This document shows positions 1-9,305 of a stretch of DNA of 23,302 nt, one piece after another. How positions within the stretch are numbered: the stretch's first letter is position 1; each line of letters begins with the position of its first letter. The notes beneath the pieces are model-generated. The model was not told where the DNA came from. It worked only from the letters and a program-made list of their open reading frames with translations, and made no database searches. Source of the DNA: Rhizophagus sp. LPA8_4_AMF (Eukaryota; Glomeromycota; Glomeromycetes; Glomerales; Glomeraceae); assembly GCA_021464525.1 (NCBI GenBank), contig JADRCO010001035.1:1-23302 (forward strand). Reading direction: 5' to 3'. The position numbers were made by a program, and so were the translations under genes.

Positions 1-540
1 AAGCGATAAATAAATTTCGCGGTCCTCTGGTCTTAGATAATTTTGGCCAAATTTGTAATTCTGGCCGAAATTATGATCACGTGAATTCGGTAAAATAGTT
101 TAGCCACCGGGTAAAAATTTTTTTACAAAAATTTTGGGTACCATAAATTTTAAATCCGGCCGGCACTATAAATTCGGCCAGAATTATCACCGATCAGTTG
201 TAAATTCAATCCGGATTTCGGATTATTTGACCCGGATAAAAATCCGAATCAATCCAGATAAAATTTTTTTTTTGTGTAATCCAGATGACGGTTTTCATCT
301 GAATCGAAGCACTACACATGACCCTAAATCATTTGAATATTAAATCATGTGACCTAATAATTTTGTCCAAAATTATTTACACAATTTCAATTTTTTGTTA
401 GGTGAAATATATCACGTGATTTTATAAAATTTGTAATTCTGACCGGCATCATCTAAATCATACTAAATGATTCAAATAACAAATGACATAAAATGACTAG
501 GTCATTCAAAGGTCATTCGGGGGTCATTTACCATCACTGG
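1..540. repeat. Dispersed-repeat cluster with ctggcc/cacgtg motifs
   Basis: No gene is supported here. The stretch holds diverged repeat pieces. The string aatttgtaattctgg occurs near 50-65 and recurs with changes near 428-442. The core ttctggccgaaatta near 58-73 recurs inverted as aaattcggccagaatta near 169-186. Each direct copy lies beside an atcacgtga palindrome (near 76 and 411). The inverted and direct copies suggest remains of one or more miniature elements, but clean ends and a target-site duplication could not be fixed. Confidence 0.4.
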
Positions 541-696
541 TTAATCATGATAAATCTTCCAAGAGACAGAAGAGACTATCACACTTAATTTCAGTCAAAT
601 TGTATAATGCCGGTACGCTGGGTAAATTATGAGTTTAAGCTAAATTTGGTCAAATCTGTGATCAAAATGTGACTGTTAAAATCAAGTCCTGTATAA

Positions 697-729
697 TCGA
701 CTGCGCCATGGTATCGAAGAAAAAATTGA
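697..729 (+). repeat. Short dispersed repeat, copy 1
   Basis: A core of about 33 bp (atcgactgcgcca, then gta.cgaagaaaaaatt) recurs at 4977-5009 with only a few changes, in DNA that is otherwise unrelated and very AT-rich. A weaker match (ttatttgga) follows both copies 40-50 bp downstream. It looks like part of a dispersed repeat family. No RNA gene or protein could be assigned. Confidence 0.45.
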
Positions 730-1071
730 TGAATAGGTGAATTTATTGCCTAAATTTAACTAGATTTTATTTGGAAAAGTAAATGAAAGGAAAAGGTGTA
801 ATCAATGAATTTATCTTGAACACTTTTTTTACGATATTTTCATGTAAGTTCTTAGATACAAGTTTGCAAAATGATTTTTTTTTATTATACTAACTATATC
901 TTTTTTAGTGATAGCCAATTGATTATTACTACCAACATACTGTATATAAAAGAACGTATAGAATTAACATCATGTGATAACATTCATTTTTTATGAGGGT
1001 AGCCAGATTCTTGGATTCTTACAATACTTTTATTTTCTTTGAATAGAAGAGATCAACATAATTCACTACAG

Positions 1072-1120
1072 TACTGCGGATGATATTAACGTTTGTAGGG
1101 ACATTGTGTGACCATAATCG
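1072..1120 (+). promoter_or_regulatory. Conserved upstream block of the kinase-Sel1 subfamily (pseudogene copy)
   Basis: TACTGCGG (1072-1079) and ACATTGTGTGACCATAATCG (1101-1120) lie about 108 bp before the first ATG of the kinase-Sel1 pseudogene. The same two motifs, in the same order and orientation relative to the gene, precede the intact minus-strand genes (13026-13099 and 19205-19299). Preservation between otherwise diverged upstream regions suggests a shared promoter or 5'-UTR element. Common descent alone could also explain it. Confidence 0.5.
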
Positions 1121-2947
1121 ACTATAATTGGTACATAAAATAAGTAAATAGGTTCAATAAAAATTTTCGTTTAATTTTATATTTTTATTTTTTAAAAAAC
1201 TTTTTCTGTCAATTATTATTGTTCAATATGTCTGACAATATCAAAATGCAAGATAGCGAGAATAAAGATGAATGGATTAACTGGATTGAAAGAAGCTATT
1301 GACAAAAATCAATTAAAATATTACAACTATAACGATTTTAATAACTTACAAGAAATTGGTATCAGAGGCTTTGAAAAAGTTTATCTTGCAAGTTGGAAAA
1401 ATTTAGAAAAACATTTTGCGTTAAAATCTTTTTTTAGTCTTAACAATATTACCGCTAAAGAAGTTGTTCGTGAGTAATTTTAATATACATGAATTTATTT
1501 ATTTTTTTTTATTCACGATTTTTAATATATTATACTTTTAAAAATTTGAAATTTATTAAGAATTCAACGTGAGGTCGATTTTCATGATAATATTATTAGT
1601 TGTCATGGGATAACAAAATTGGAATCAGGTATTTAAAAGATAATTATGTCTTCATAATTATACCGAGTTTATTAACAAAAATATATTCTAATGATTAATT
1701 ATATTGTCTAGAAACCATATTAATAGCAATTATATGTTAGTAATGGAATACGCTAACAGTGGAAGTCTTCGAAGTTATTTGAAGAAAAACTTCAGTAAAA
1801 TGATAAGTACCTTATGGCGTACCAGTTAGCTAGCGCTGTATCATGCTTACATAATGAGGGGATATTTGGTAAATTATTTATTATTGTTTAATCATTATTG
1901 GTAATTTTATATTTGCATATACTTATTTAATATATACTTTTATTAGCACTCTGGCAATATATTAGTTCATCAAAAAATGATCAAATTGGCGGATTTTGGA
2001 TTATCAAAACGAATTGGAACATCATCCAATTTTCAATCCAAATTATTTGGGATTGATCCCCTACATTGATCCGAACAGCTTTAGTAAATGAAGTAATAAT
2101 AATAACTAAATGTATTCATTAAATGAAAAAAGCGACGTTTATAGTATTGGCTGGGAATTATCTAGTGGCCAACCTCCTTTTGATGCTGAAGATGGACAAT
2201 ATGATGTTAGTTTAATTTTGGATATTTCGCAAGGTCTTAGAGAAACTATTATTTCTGACACGCCTAAGGAATATGTAAAAATTTATACTAGTAAGTAATG
2301 TTTTAAAATTTAGCTTTAATTTGAATATTATTTAATTAATCACATTTATATTTATTGTAATTTTTAGAATGTTGGGATGGTGAACCAGACAATCATCCTA
2401 CCATATATCAAGTAGTTGATTGGTTAAAATCGATAATTATAAAAACAAATATAATAATGGAAAATCCTCAATTATCGAATAAGCATGAAATTGATGAAGC
2501 ACCTTTAAGTACCAATAATTCAGCTTATTGAAAATTTTGACAAAATGGATACAAAAGAAATTGATACTATAGTAGTGTCAAATGATCAAGAGAAACTTTC
2601 ATCTGAAAGGAATTTTAACATGATAGTTGATGAAATTAATGATTATATTTTTAAAATAACTCTAAAAGAATTGAATTGGTATCATTAAACAGAAAGTTAT
2701 TGATTATTTTAATAATTGTAATATTGGTTTAAAAGAAATTTATAATTGGTTATTAAATAACCAAGATAATTCAAATTCAATTTTTTTACTTGGATATTTT
2801 AAATTGAGACAAGTGAAGAGAAAGCATATAATTTCTTTGTTAAAGCAGCAGAAAAAAATCATATACTTGCACAATATTTTTCTGGTAATTGTTATGAATT
2901 TGGTAATGGAACCACAAAAAGATGGAAAATTTTTTTTTAAATAAAAC

Positions 2948-2953
2948 TTTATT
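2948..2953 (-). promoter_or_regulatory. Polyadenylation signal AATAAA of the retroposed transcript
   Basis: TTTATT on the plus strand, AATAAA on the minus strand, sits about 10 nt before the A-run (2938-2930 on the minus strand) that ends the inserted copy. The spacing is typical of a used poly(A) site and supports the reading as a reverse-transcribed mature mRNA. Confidence 0.75.
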
Positions 2954-3202
2954 AGTATTGTAAGCATTACACGAAGTAATTGCTTACAATTTTGACGTTA
3001 TACATCATGTCAATAAAGTATCTACCTAAATAATTTGTAAACTAATTTAACCTAAAAAAATAGAAAAGTTAGTAAAATTTCCTATTGTAAATCACAACCT
3101 ATAGTCGTATAAAAAGTTAAATTAAAATTATATATTGATGGAAGAAACTGCAGCTATCACTAAAAATTGCTAAAACTACAGTATTGTGCACTTTATTGAA
3201 CA

Positions 3203-3568
3203 TTAGTCTTCCTCATCCTCCCGGGTCCCTTGGGTTTTCACCATTCGTTTTTTGTTCACGTTAGCTTCGCTATCACTATCCCTCTCTGTGATGTCTATTT
3301 TGTCAGCTTCCGTACTATTATGCAATTTCTTAATTCTATTCGCAAATGTCTCATTCAATTTGTTAAATTCATCCACCACTGTAGAAGTGACCACACGATC
3401 ACCTGACCCTTCGTTTGCTTCAAAAAATTTGTCATCCATCGGAGGAGGCGCAGTAGAAGCTTTCTTTGTTGGAGTTCGAGGTGATCGGCGAGGCCTGAAT
3501 CCACCTTTCAAATCAATTAATTCGTCTTGACTCTTCAATTTCAGCCCATTTTCTAAACTATCATCCAT
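3203..3568 (-). CDS. Uncharacterised 121-aa charged protein on the retrocopy (retrogene)
   Basis: Intact frame from a true ATG, 121 codons, lying wholly inside the retroposed segment. I do not recognise the family. The protein looks largely disordered and charged: a basic, proline-containing patch RPRRSPRTPTKK at residues 25-36, an APPPM stretch near 40-44, a probable amphipathic helix at about 63-83 (VVDEFNKLNETFANRIKKLH) and an acidic tail ending REDEED. No signal peptide or membrane segment is seen. The open frame inside an otherwise ruined locus suggests either a recent insertion or continued use. Whether it is transcribed is unknown, because only about 11 nt of parental 5' sequence came with it. 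The parent gene should lie elsewhere, perhaps with introns and perhaps with a longer N-terminus. The opposite-strand frame at 3252-3530 is a shadow. Confidence 0.55.
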   Translation of the reverse strand: MDDSLENGLKLKSQDELIDLKGGFRPRRSPRTPTKKASTAPPPMDDKFFEANEGSGDRVVTSTVVDEFNKLNETFANRIKKLHNSTEADKIDITERDSDSEANVNKKRMVKTQGTREDEED

Positions 3569-4206
3569 AGCTGATTGATAAAAGATGGAAAATTAGCATT
3601 TAAATATTTTGAAAAATCGGCTAATAAAAATTTCGCACCTGGACAATCAGAAATTGGTTATTGTTATGAATATGAAATAGGTATTGAAAAAGATTTAAAA
3701 AAAGCCTTTTATTGGTATGAAAAAGGTGCAAATAATGGAAATGAAATGGTTAAACATAATTTAGGTAGATATTATTTAAACGGAATGGGTATTGAAAAAG
3801 ATTATAACAAATCCAAATCTTTCGAATTGTTTAAGCAATCAGCTGAAGGAGGATATTCAAATGGATTAATAATGATAGGATATTATTATAAATGTGGGAT
3901 TAGAACTGAAACTGATATGCAAAAAGCATTTGATTGTTATCAAAAATCAGTAAATTTAGGAAATATGATAGCACAATATAATCTTAGTAATATGTATGGA
4001 TATGGAAAAGGAATTACAAAAGATATAAGCAAAGCAATTTATTGGTATGAAAAATCTGCCAAACAAGGTTATCAAAATGCGCAAAAATAAATGAATAAAT
4101 AATTTATTAAAATTTTTACTATTTTATATTTTATAATGATGTATGTTTAGCAGTATGTTTTGCTATGTTACATATGAATCCAAAATTTTGCATTTTGTAT
4201 TTTGTA

Positions 4207-4343
4207 GTATCCTTGAAAAAAAAAAAATTTTATAGGAAATTTTAAATGTTGACTTCTAATATTTTTAATAAAAAAAAATGGTTTTTAAAAAATTTTCCAA
4301 CGAAAAAAAAACTTTAAAGAATAGATACAAGTTATTCAAGGAC
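4207..4343. mobile_element. Probable miniature element with ATCCTTGAA/TTCAAGGA ends
   Basis: The left end GTATCCTTGAA (from 4207) and the right end TTCAAGGAC (to 4343) form an imperfect terminal inverted repeat. TA lies on both outer sides (4205-4206 and 4344-4345), as expected for a Tc1/mariner-type insertion. The interior of about 110 bp is A/T homopolymer-rich with no frame. A chance inverted repeat in AT-rich DNA cannot be ruled out. Confidence 0.4.
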
Positions 4344-4976
4344 TATAATTTTTGAGTATATGACAGTGATGTTAAAGTAATGCAGAATCTTGTTTTCGTA
4401 ATTTAATAAAATGATGAATTAAGAATAACAAGCGTCAATAACCTTTCATATGTTAGTAACGCATTTCTTTATTAATTCTTATACAAATTGTTACACAAAA
4501 GAAAAAATAATAAGAGAGTAAGAAATACATAGCCAGTATACAAGGATACTCTATAACTTAACTCCATATAAAATGGAACAAGTTTCTATCTAAATCGACT
4601 AATAACTACTACTACTATGTAACTATTTTGAAGAATCATTTCTTTTTAGTCTCTTTTGTTTGTTGTCTTGTCACCGTGAATCTTTTACAAGCTTTAAAGT
4701 TTACGCTATTTATTTACAAAATATTATCAATATATCGGAAAAACGTTTTAGAATCGAAACACGTGAATGATAGATAAATTACAAATTACTACGTCATGGA
4801 TTAAGGAATTACGCCAAAAATCAATATAGAATATTTTACATTGGAAATTTAAATTTTATCTTTAAACTCATTTTTTTACGATAAATATTAAACGAGTTAT
4901 TTGAGTTATTTGCATTGACTTTTTTATCATAGAAAAAGAAAATTGTGTGATCATCATTATTTACGACACATACAAA

Positions 4977-5009
4977 ATCGACTGCGCCACAGTAACGAAG
5001 AAAAAATTT
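4977..5009 (+). repeat. Short dispersed repeat, copy 2
   Basis: Matches 697-729 through the core atcgactgcgcca and cgaagaaaaaatt. Both copies stand out for GC content against their surroundings. Flanking similarity is weak, so the boundaries of the family are uncertain. Confidence 0.45.
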
Positions 5010-6139
5010 GGCTGCAGATGTTGTACAACTATATTACGTCACAAAATTATTTGGAGAATCAAAGCAAAAATTTAAACTAATTAGTCAAAAAGATACCGTA
5101 AACCACTTCCGACCGTATAAATTACTATTATCAAATCTCAGATATATCATACTGAAATTTATGTTAAACATATTTTAAATGGCAGTTACCTTGCTTTAAT
5201 TTTCTTCTTCATAACTTTCTACTTCATTTAATTATCCTATTTGATTGTTCAAGGTTTTCTCTAATTAAATATAATTAAATTATTAAAATCATAGTATTCA
5301 TCCTCATAGTCATAAATAATGAGTAATTACGATATATAATTAAAAAGAAAATTCGATAAAATTAAACTTTAATCGTATATATTTTATGCTCGTTAATTTA
5401 ATCGCATCTTAAAAATTTTTGTACTTTCCGTGATGATAAAGTACTCTGGCCTTACTTTCTAAAGAAGAACACTATTCTCCACCATAAAAAATTACGTATA
5501 TCATTATATCGTTCCACAACCAATCAGTCCTATCGAAGATTGCAACAAAATACTCTTATAATCCGGTTCGTCGATAATCGTAAAATCATTATCGTTACCG
5601 TTACTTTATATTACAAAGTAAATAAAATTTAGATCATAGAATAATTTCATGTTAATAAAATATAACTTTAAATAGTCAATTTTGTATTGTAATAATCGTA
5701 CATTTATTAACATTATCTATCTATAAAAATTTTCCTAATAATTTCTAATAATTACAATTTAATTTAATTACAATTCCTCTCTAATTACTATTCCTAAATT
5801 ACTCTCCCCTCTGTTATATTCTCTATCAGTATTCATAATATTACATTTAATTAAGTTTATCTTATAAACTCCACCTTCAATACCTCTAAATCCGTATGAC
5901 TTTTTCAATTTTCATTAAACTTTCCTAAAATATTATAACAATAATAACATATTAGTAATAAGAATATTTAATAATAGTAATAAAATAAAAGATTTTTAAA
6001 ATATTACTCGTAAAATTATTCAATTTTTATTTTTTACAATGAACGAAATAAACGGCCGCAGTGGGCGCAGTAAATTTACGTTAACAGTTAAAACTAAAAT
6101 AAAATTACTAAAAATTTTTTTTTTTAGGTAAAAAAAAAT

Positions 6140-6321
6140 GTGGTTCAATAATAAAATAATATTATATTTTCGAAAAAATATTGCAAAAAAAAATTACTAG
6201 TCAATTTCTTCAAATGAAAATTATGAAATAGAATTTTACTAAATGCAATAAATTTTTTACAAGAAAAAAAAAAAAAAAATTTAACTACGAAAAATATTTT
6301 TTTTTTTTTACTGAACCTCAC
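6140..6321. mobile_element. Probable MITE with GGTTCARTAA-type inverted ends
   Basis: The left end GTGGTTCAATAATAAAA and the reverse complement of the right end GTGAGGTTCAGTAAAAAA match, with small gaps, over about 35-40 bp, including a shared TATTTTTCG-like block inside. The element is about 182 bp, has no coding capacity and lies in AT-rich intergenic DNA. The target-site duplication is obscured by A/T runs, so no superfamily is assigned. Confidence 0.5.
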
Positions 6322-7024
6322 TTTTTAATGATTAACTATTTTTGGCCATAAGCTTTATAGTATCGATCATTCGAGTAAAAATTTATCATTCGAGAATTTA
6401 CCAGATTTAAACTTATCTTTATATGTAAAAATTAAAATTTTGATCGTCAGTCAGGCCATATCGTGATTATTTGATATACAACAATAAAAGTCAAAAAAAT
6501 ATATATATATGTAAGAATCACATGATTAGGAACCTGATTCAAAATATCTATCGTTCTATTTCATGATATCATCAAAGTAACGGTTTTTATTATAATCAAA
6601 ATTACAATATAAATAAATAAAAAACTCATTATCGAATTGAGAATATGAGTAAAAAAAAGGAAAACACTTTAGAGAACCAGAAAATACTTTTAAGAATTCA
6701 ATTTATCTTAATAAAGTCGAAAATTACGTTTAGGGGCCAATCTTATACATTTAAAGTGTGACATGATGTTCAAAATTGGTAATTTTGTTAAATTGAGATC
6801 AGAATTCCAGATAGTATCACAATAATATATTTGGTATCATGTGGCTGATAATTAAAAATTCTATTAACACGTTTCATGAAAATTGATGATAATTTGCGAA
6901 AAAATTTTGTATAATGTATACACAATATACAATATAAATTAAATATATAAATTAAACTTTGCCAGCAAAAAAAAAAAAAAATAAATTTTTTTGATTATTC
7001 TTTTTTTTTTAATAAAACCGAAAT

Positions 7025-9305
7025 ATGCAGGAAACCAAAAATTCGAATGAATGGATTAGTTGGATCGAATCGGCTATCGCCAAAGAATATTTCAAATATT
7101 ATGAATATAGAAATTTTAGTAATATACAAGAAATAGGTACCGGAAATTTGGGAAAAGTATTTCGTGCAAATTGTAAAGATTTTAAAGAATATGTAGTATT
7201 GAAATCTTTTTATAACCTTAACAATGTCATTACAAAGGAAATCGTTCGCGAGGTAATTTATTAAACCTTTTGCTTCGGAAATTATCCGGACTTATCCGGA
7301 AGACTTCCACGGAAACGGTATCGAAATTCGAATATGATCGGAAGTTTCCGGATGTTTCGAACTATTTTCGACGAAATATTTTTTATATTTAATTTAATTT
7401 TTTTTTTGTTTTTTTTTTAGCTTAAACTTCAACGAGACATAGTTATTCATAATAATATTGTTCGTTTATATGGAATTACGAAGGACGAATCAGGTATGAT
7501 CATATATTGTTTGAATATTGAAACTATATATAATATATGTATGTATGTAAATTAATTATTCATTTTACATCGATAGAAAAAAATTACTTATTAGTGATGG
7601 AGTATGCTGATAGCGGCACCCTTCAAGATTATTTGAAGAAAAATTTTAACAATCTTACTTGGGATGACAAATATAATTTAGCGTATCAGTTGGCTTACGC
7701 CGTATTATGTTTACATAATGGTGGAATAGTTCATCGTGATTTGGTAATTTATTTTTCACATTATTTACATTATTTAAATTGTTATATACTAAATCGATCG
7801 ATTAAATTTTAATAGCACTCTCGTAATATATTAGTCCATCAAAATACGATCAAGTTGGCGGATTTTGGTTTATCAAAAAGAATCGAAGAAATAACCAAAT
7901 CACAATCAAATTCAAACGGAATAATACCTTACGTTGATCCACAAAGATTTAGAAGAAGAAATAGTAGTAGCCCAACACAAATATATTCATTTAATAAAAA
8001 GAGTGACATCTACAGCGTTGGCGTATTATTATGGGAGATTTCTAGTGGTCGTCCTCCTTTTTGTACTGAAAGTAATCAGAATGATGATGACATGTCTGTA
8101 AATATTTCAAAAGGTCTTAGAGAGGCCATTATTCCTGGTACGCCTCAAGATTATGTAAAATTATATACAGGTAAGTAAGTTGATCTTTTTGATTTCTCGT
8201 TTAATAATTAATTATTCATATTTCTTTTCTTCTTTTATTAGAATGTTGGGATGATCAACCGGATAATCGTCCAACTATGTATCAAGTGTTCACCAAGTTA
8301 AATGAGATCTCAGATCAATTTAATAATCATTGTGAGAAATCATCAAACGAAAAATTATCATCACAAAATTTTATCAAATCAAATACAAAAGGAATGAAAT
8401 TCACGATACCAATAAATAAAAGAATAATATTTGAAAAAGATTTAATCACAATAATTAAAGAAATAGTATCATTCATTTTTAAAATAACGGATCAAGGAAA
8501 AGATACTAAATTAAGAAAACAAATTATTTTAAATTATTTAAATAATCATGATATGAATATAAATGAAATATATAATTGGTTAATAAAAAATCAAAATAAT
8601 GATGATTTAGATACAATATTTTTATTAGGATATTTTAATTATTTAGGTATTAAAATAAATGAAAATTTTAAGAAAGCATTCGAATTATTTTTTATTATAT
8701 CAGAAAAAAATCATTTATTATCACAATATTATGTTGGAGAATGTTATTTACTTGGATATGGTATAACAAAAAATGAAACATTAGCTTTTAAATATTTTAA
8801 AAGTTTAGCTAATAAAGGTTATGCAATGGGTCAATTAAAAATTGGTCATTGTTATGATATAGGAATAGGTATTAAAAAAGATTTTAAATTAGCAACTTAT
8901 TGGTATGAAAAAGCTGCAAAGAATGGAAATAATATAGCAATGTATAATCTTGCTTTCATTTATAAAGATAAAAAAGATTTTAAAAAAGTTTTTGAATTAT
9001 TTAAACGATTAGCTGATAATGATGATGCTGATGGAATATCAATGTTAGGTTATTGTTATAATAATGGAATTGGTACTAGAATTGATAGACAAAAAGCATT
9101 TGAATTATATCAGAAAGCAGCGAATTTAGGAAATAGTGCAGCTCAATATAATCTTGCAGTATCATATGAAATAGGTTTAGGAGTATCGAAAAATGTTGGT
9201 AAAGCTATACTTTGGTATGAAAAATCTGCCAAACAAGGAGACAAAGATGCTCGAAATAAATTACAACATTTACGAGTAGAAAATGGAAAAATTTATATAT
9301 TATAA
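7025..9305 (+). CDS. TKL-type protein kinase fused to Sel1-like repeats, 628 aa, intact
   Basis: Five exons with GT-AG introns: 7025-7252, 7421-7493, 7577-7743, 7816-8170 and 8242-9305. The reading phase is kept throughout, giving 628 aa. Kinase domain, about residues 34-285: glycine loop GTGNLG (38-43), catalytic Lys60 in VLK, KEIVRE helix C (71-76), HRD 153-155 followed by LHSRN with Asn160, and DFG 172-174. The usual APE is replaced by PYVDP. DIYSVGVLLWEISSGRPPF and the CWDD..NRPT end follow. A linker leads to six Sel1-type repeats at about residues 400-615; the fourth is short and degenerate. By family knowledge this is a Ser/Thr kinase of the TKL group with a TPR-like binding scaffold; the substrate is unknown. 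The start matches the MQ.T.NTNEW part of its paralogs without their first six residues. Intron 1 (168 nt) is longer than in the paralogs and holds a GC-richer inverted repeat. It converges with the gene at 10609-12900. Confidence 0.9.
7263..7370. repeat. GC-richer inverted repeat inside intron 1
   Basis: The first intron of the plus-strand kinase gene contains tccggacttatccgga (7288-7303), a local palindrome, and a facing cggaagtttccgg near 7339-7351 whose reverse complement resembles the left arm. The equivalent intron in the two minus-strand paralogs is about 90 nt and purely A/T-rich. This suggests a small element inserted into the intron and tolerated by splicing. Confidence 0.4.

Larger units (their letters stand above)
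2917..3594 (-). mobile_element. Retroposed mRNA copy with poly(A) tail and 15-bp target-site duplication
   Basis: The 15-mer aaaagatggaaaatt at 2917-2931 is repeated exactly at 3580-3594, and the Sel1 coding sequence resumes directly after the second copy. Between them lies 648 bp of unrelated DNA. Read on the minus strand, it begins about 11 nt before an ATG, carries one open frame (3568-3203), then about 260 nt of 3' untranslated sequence, an AATAAA signal and a terminal A-run against the duplication. No reverse transcriptase is present. Poly(A), no introns in the coding part and a 15-bp duplication are the marks of LINE-driven mobilisation of a cellular transcript (target-primed reverse transcription). 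A non-autonomous SINE-like element is the alternative, but no tRNA- or 7SL-like head is visible. Confidence 0.85.
1228..4090 (+). pseudogene. Kinase-Sel1 repeat gene, decayed and interrupted by a retrocopy
   Basis: A relict of the same gene type as the minus-strand genes in this window. It starts MSDNIKMQDSEN, like the MSDNKQMQ starts of those genes. The five-exon layout is traceable: 1228-~1473, 1561-1628, 1712-1868, 1947-2290 and 2368-4090. Damage: one extra A near 1289-1291 shifts exon 1; the glycine loop reads GIRGFE instead of GSGGFG; about four codons (LTWD) are missing in exon 3; an 11-nt loss at the end of exon 3 removes the His-Arg-Asp catalytic loop; an extra T near 2054 and stops near 2091 break exon 4; three codons are missing after YSIG; and the Sel1 part has several frame breaks. 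Retroposed DNA at 2932-3579 splits the Sel1 repeats. The last repeats (3575-4090) are still open in one frame. It cannot make an active kinase. Confidence 0.88.
4091..7024. other. Gene-free AT-rich intergenic region
   Basis: About 2.9 kb between the kinase-Sel1 pseudogene and the next intact kinase gene. I see no open frame with coding character, no tRNA and no rRNA. It contains two probable miniature inverted-repeat elements (4207-4343 and 6140-6321), the second copy of the short dispersed repeat at 4977-5009, many A/T homopolymers and a duplicated 10-mer atcattcgag near 6364 and 6387. The upstream motifs of the minus-strand kinase genes (TACTGCGG, ACATTGTG..) were not found before the gene at 7025. 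Confidence 0.6.

Noticed and set aside
134-343. 69-codon frame at the left edge
   Set aside because: It begins with TTG, lies in a repeat cluster and has a composition expected by chance.
697-729. RNA polymerase III (tRNA or SINE) B-box
   Set aside because: ggtatcgaaga only loosely resembles the B-box, and no A-box or tRNA fold was found around either copy.
2740-2967. Minus-strand 75-codon frame
   Set aside because: It runs antisense through the Sel1 part of the pseudogene and crosses the insertion junction and poly(A) tract.
3252-3530. Plus-strand 92-codon frame
   Set aside because: It is the exact opposite-strand shadow of the 121-aa retrocopy frame, which has a true ATG, fitting UTRs and a poly(A) tail.
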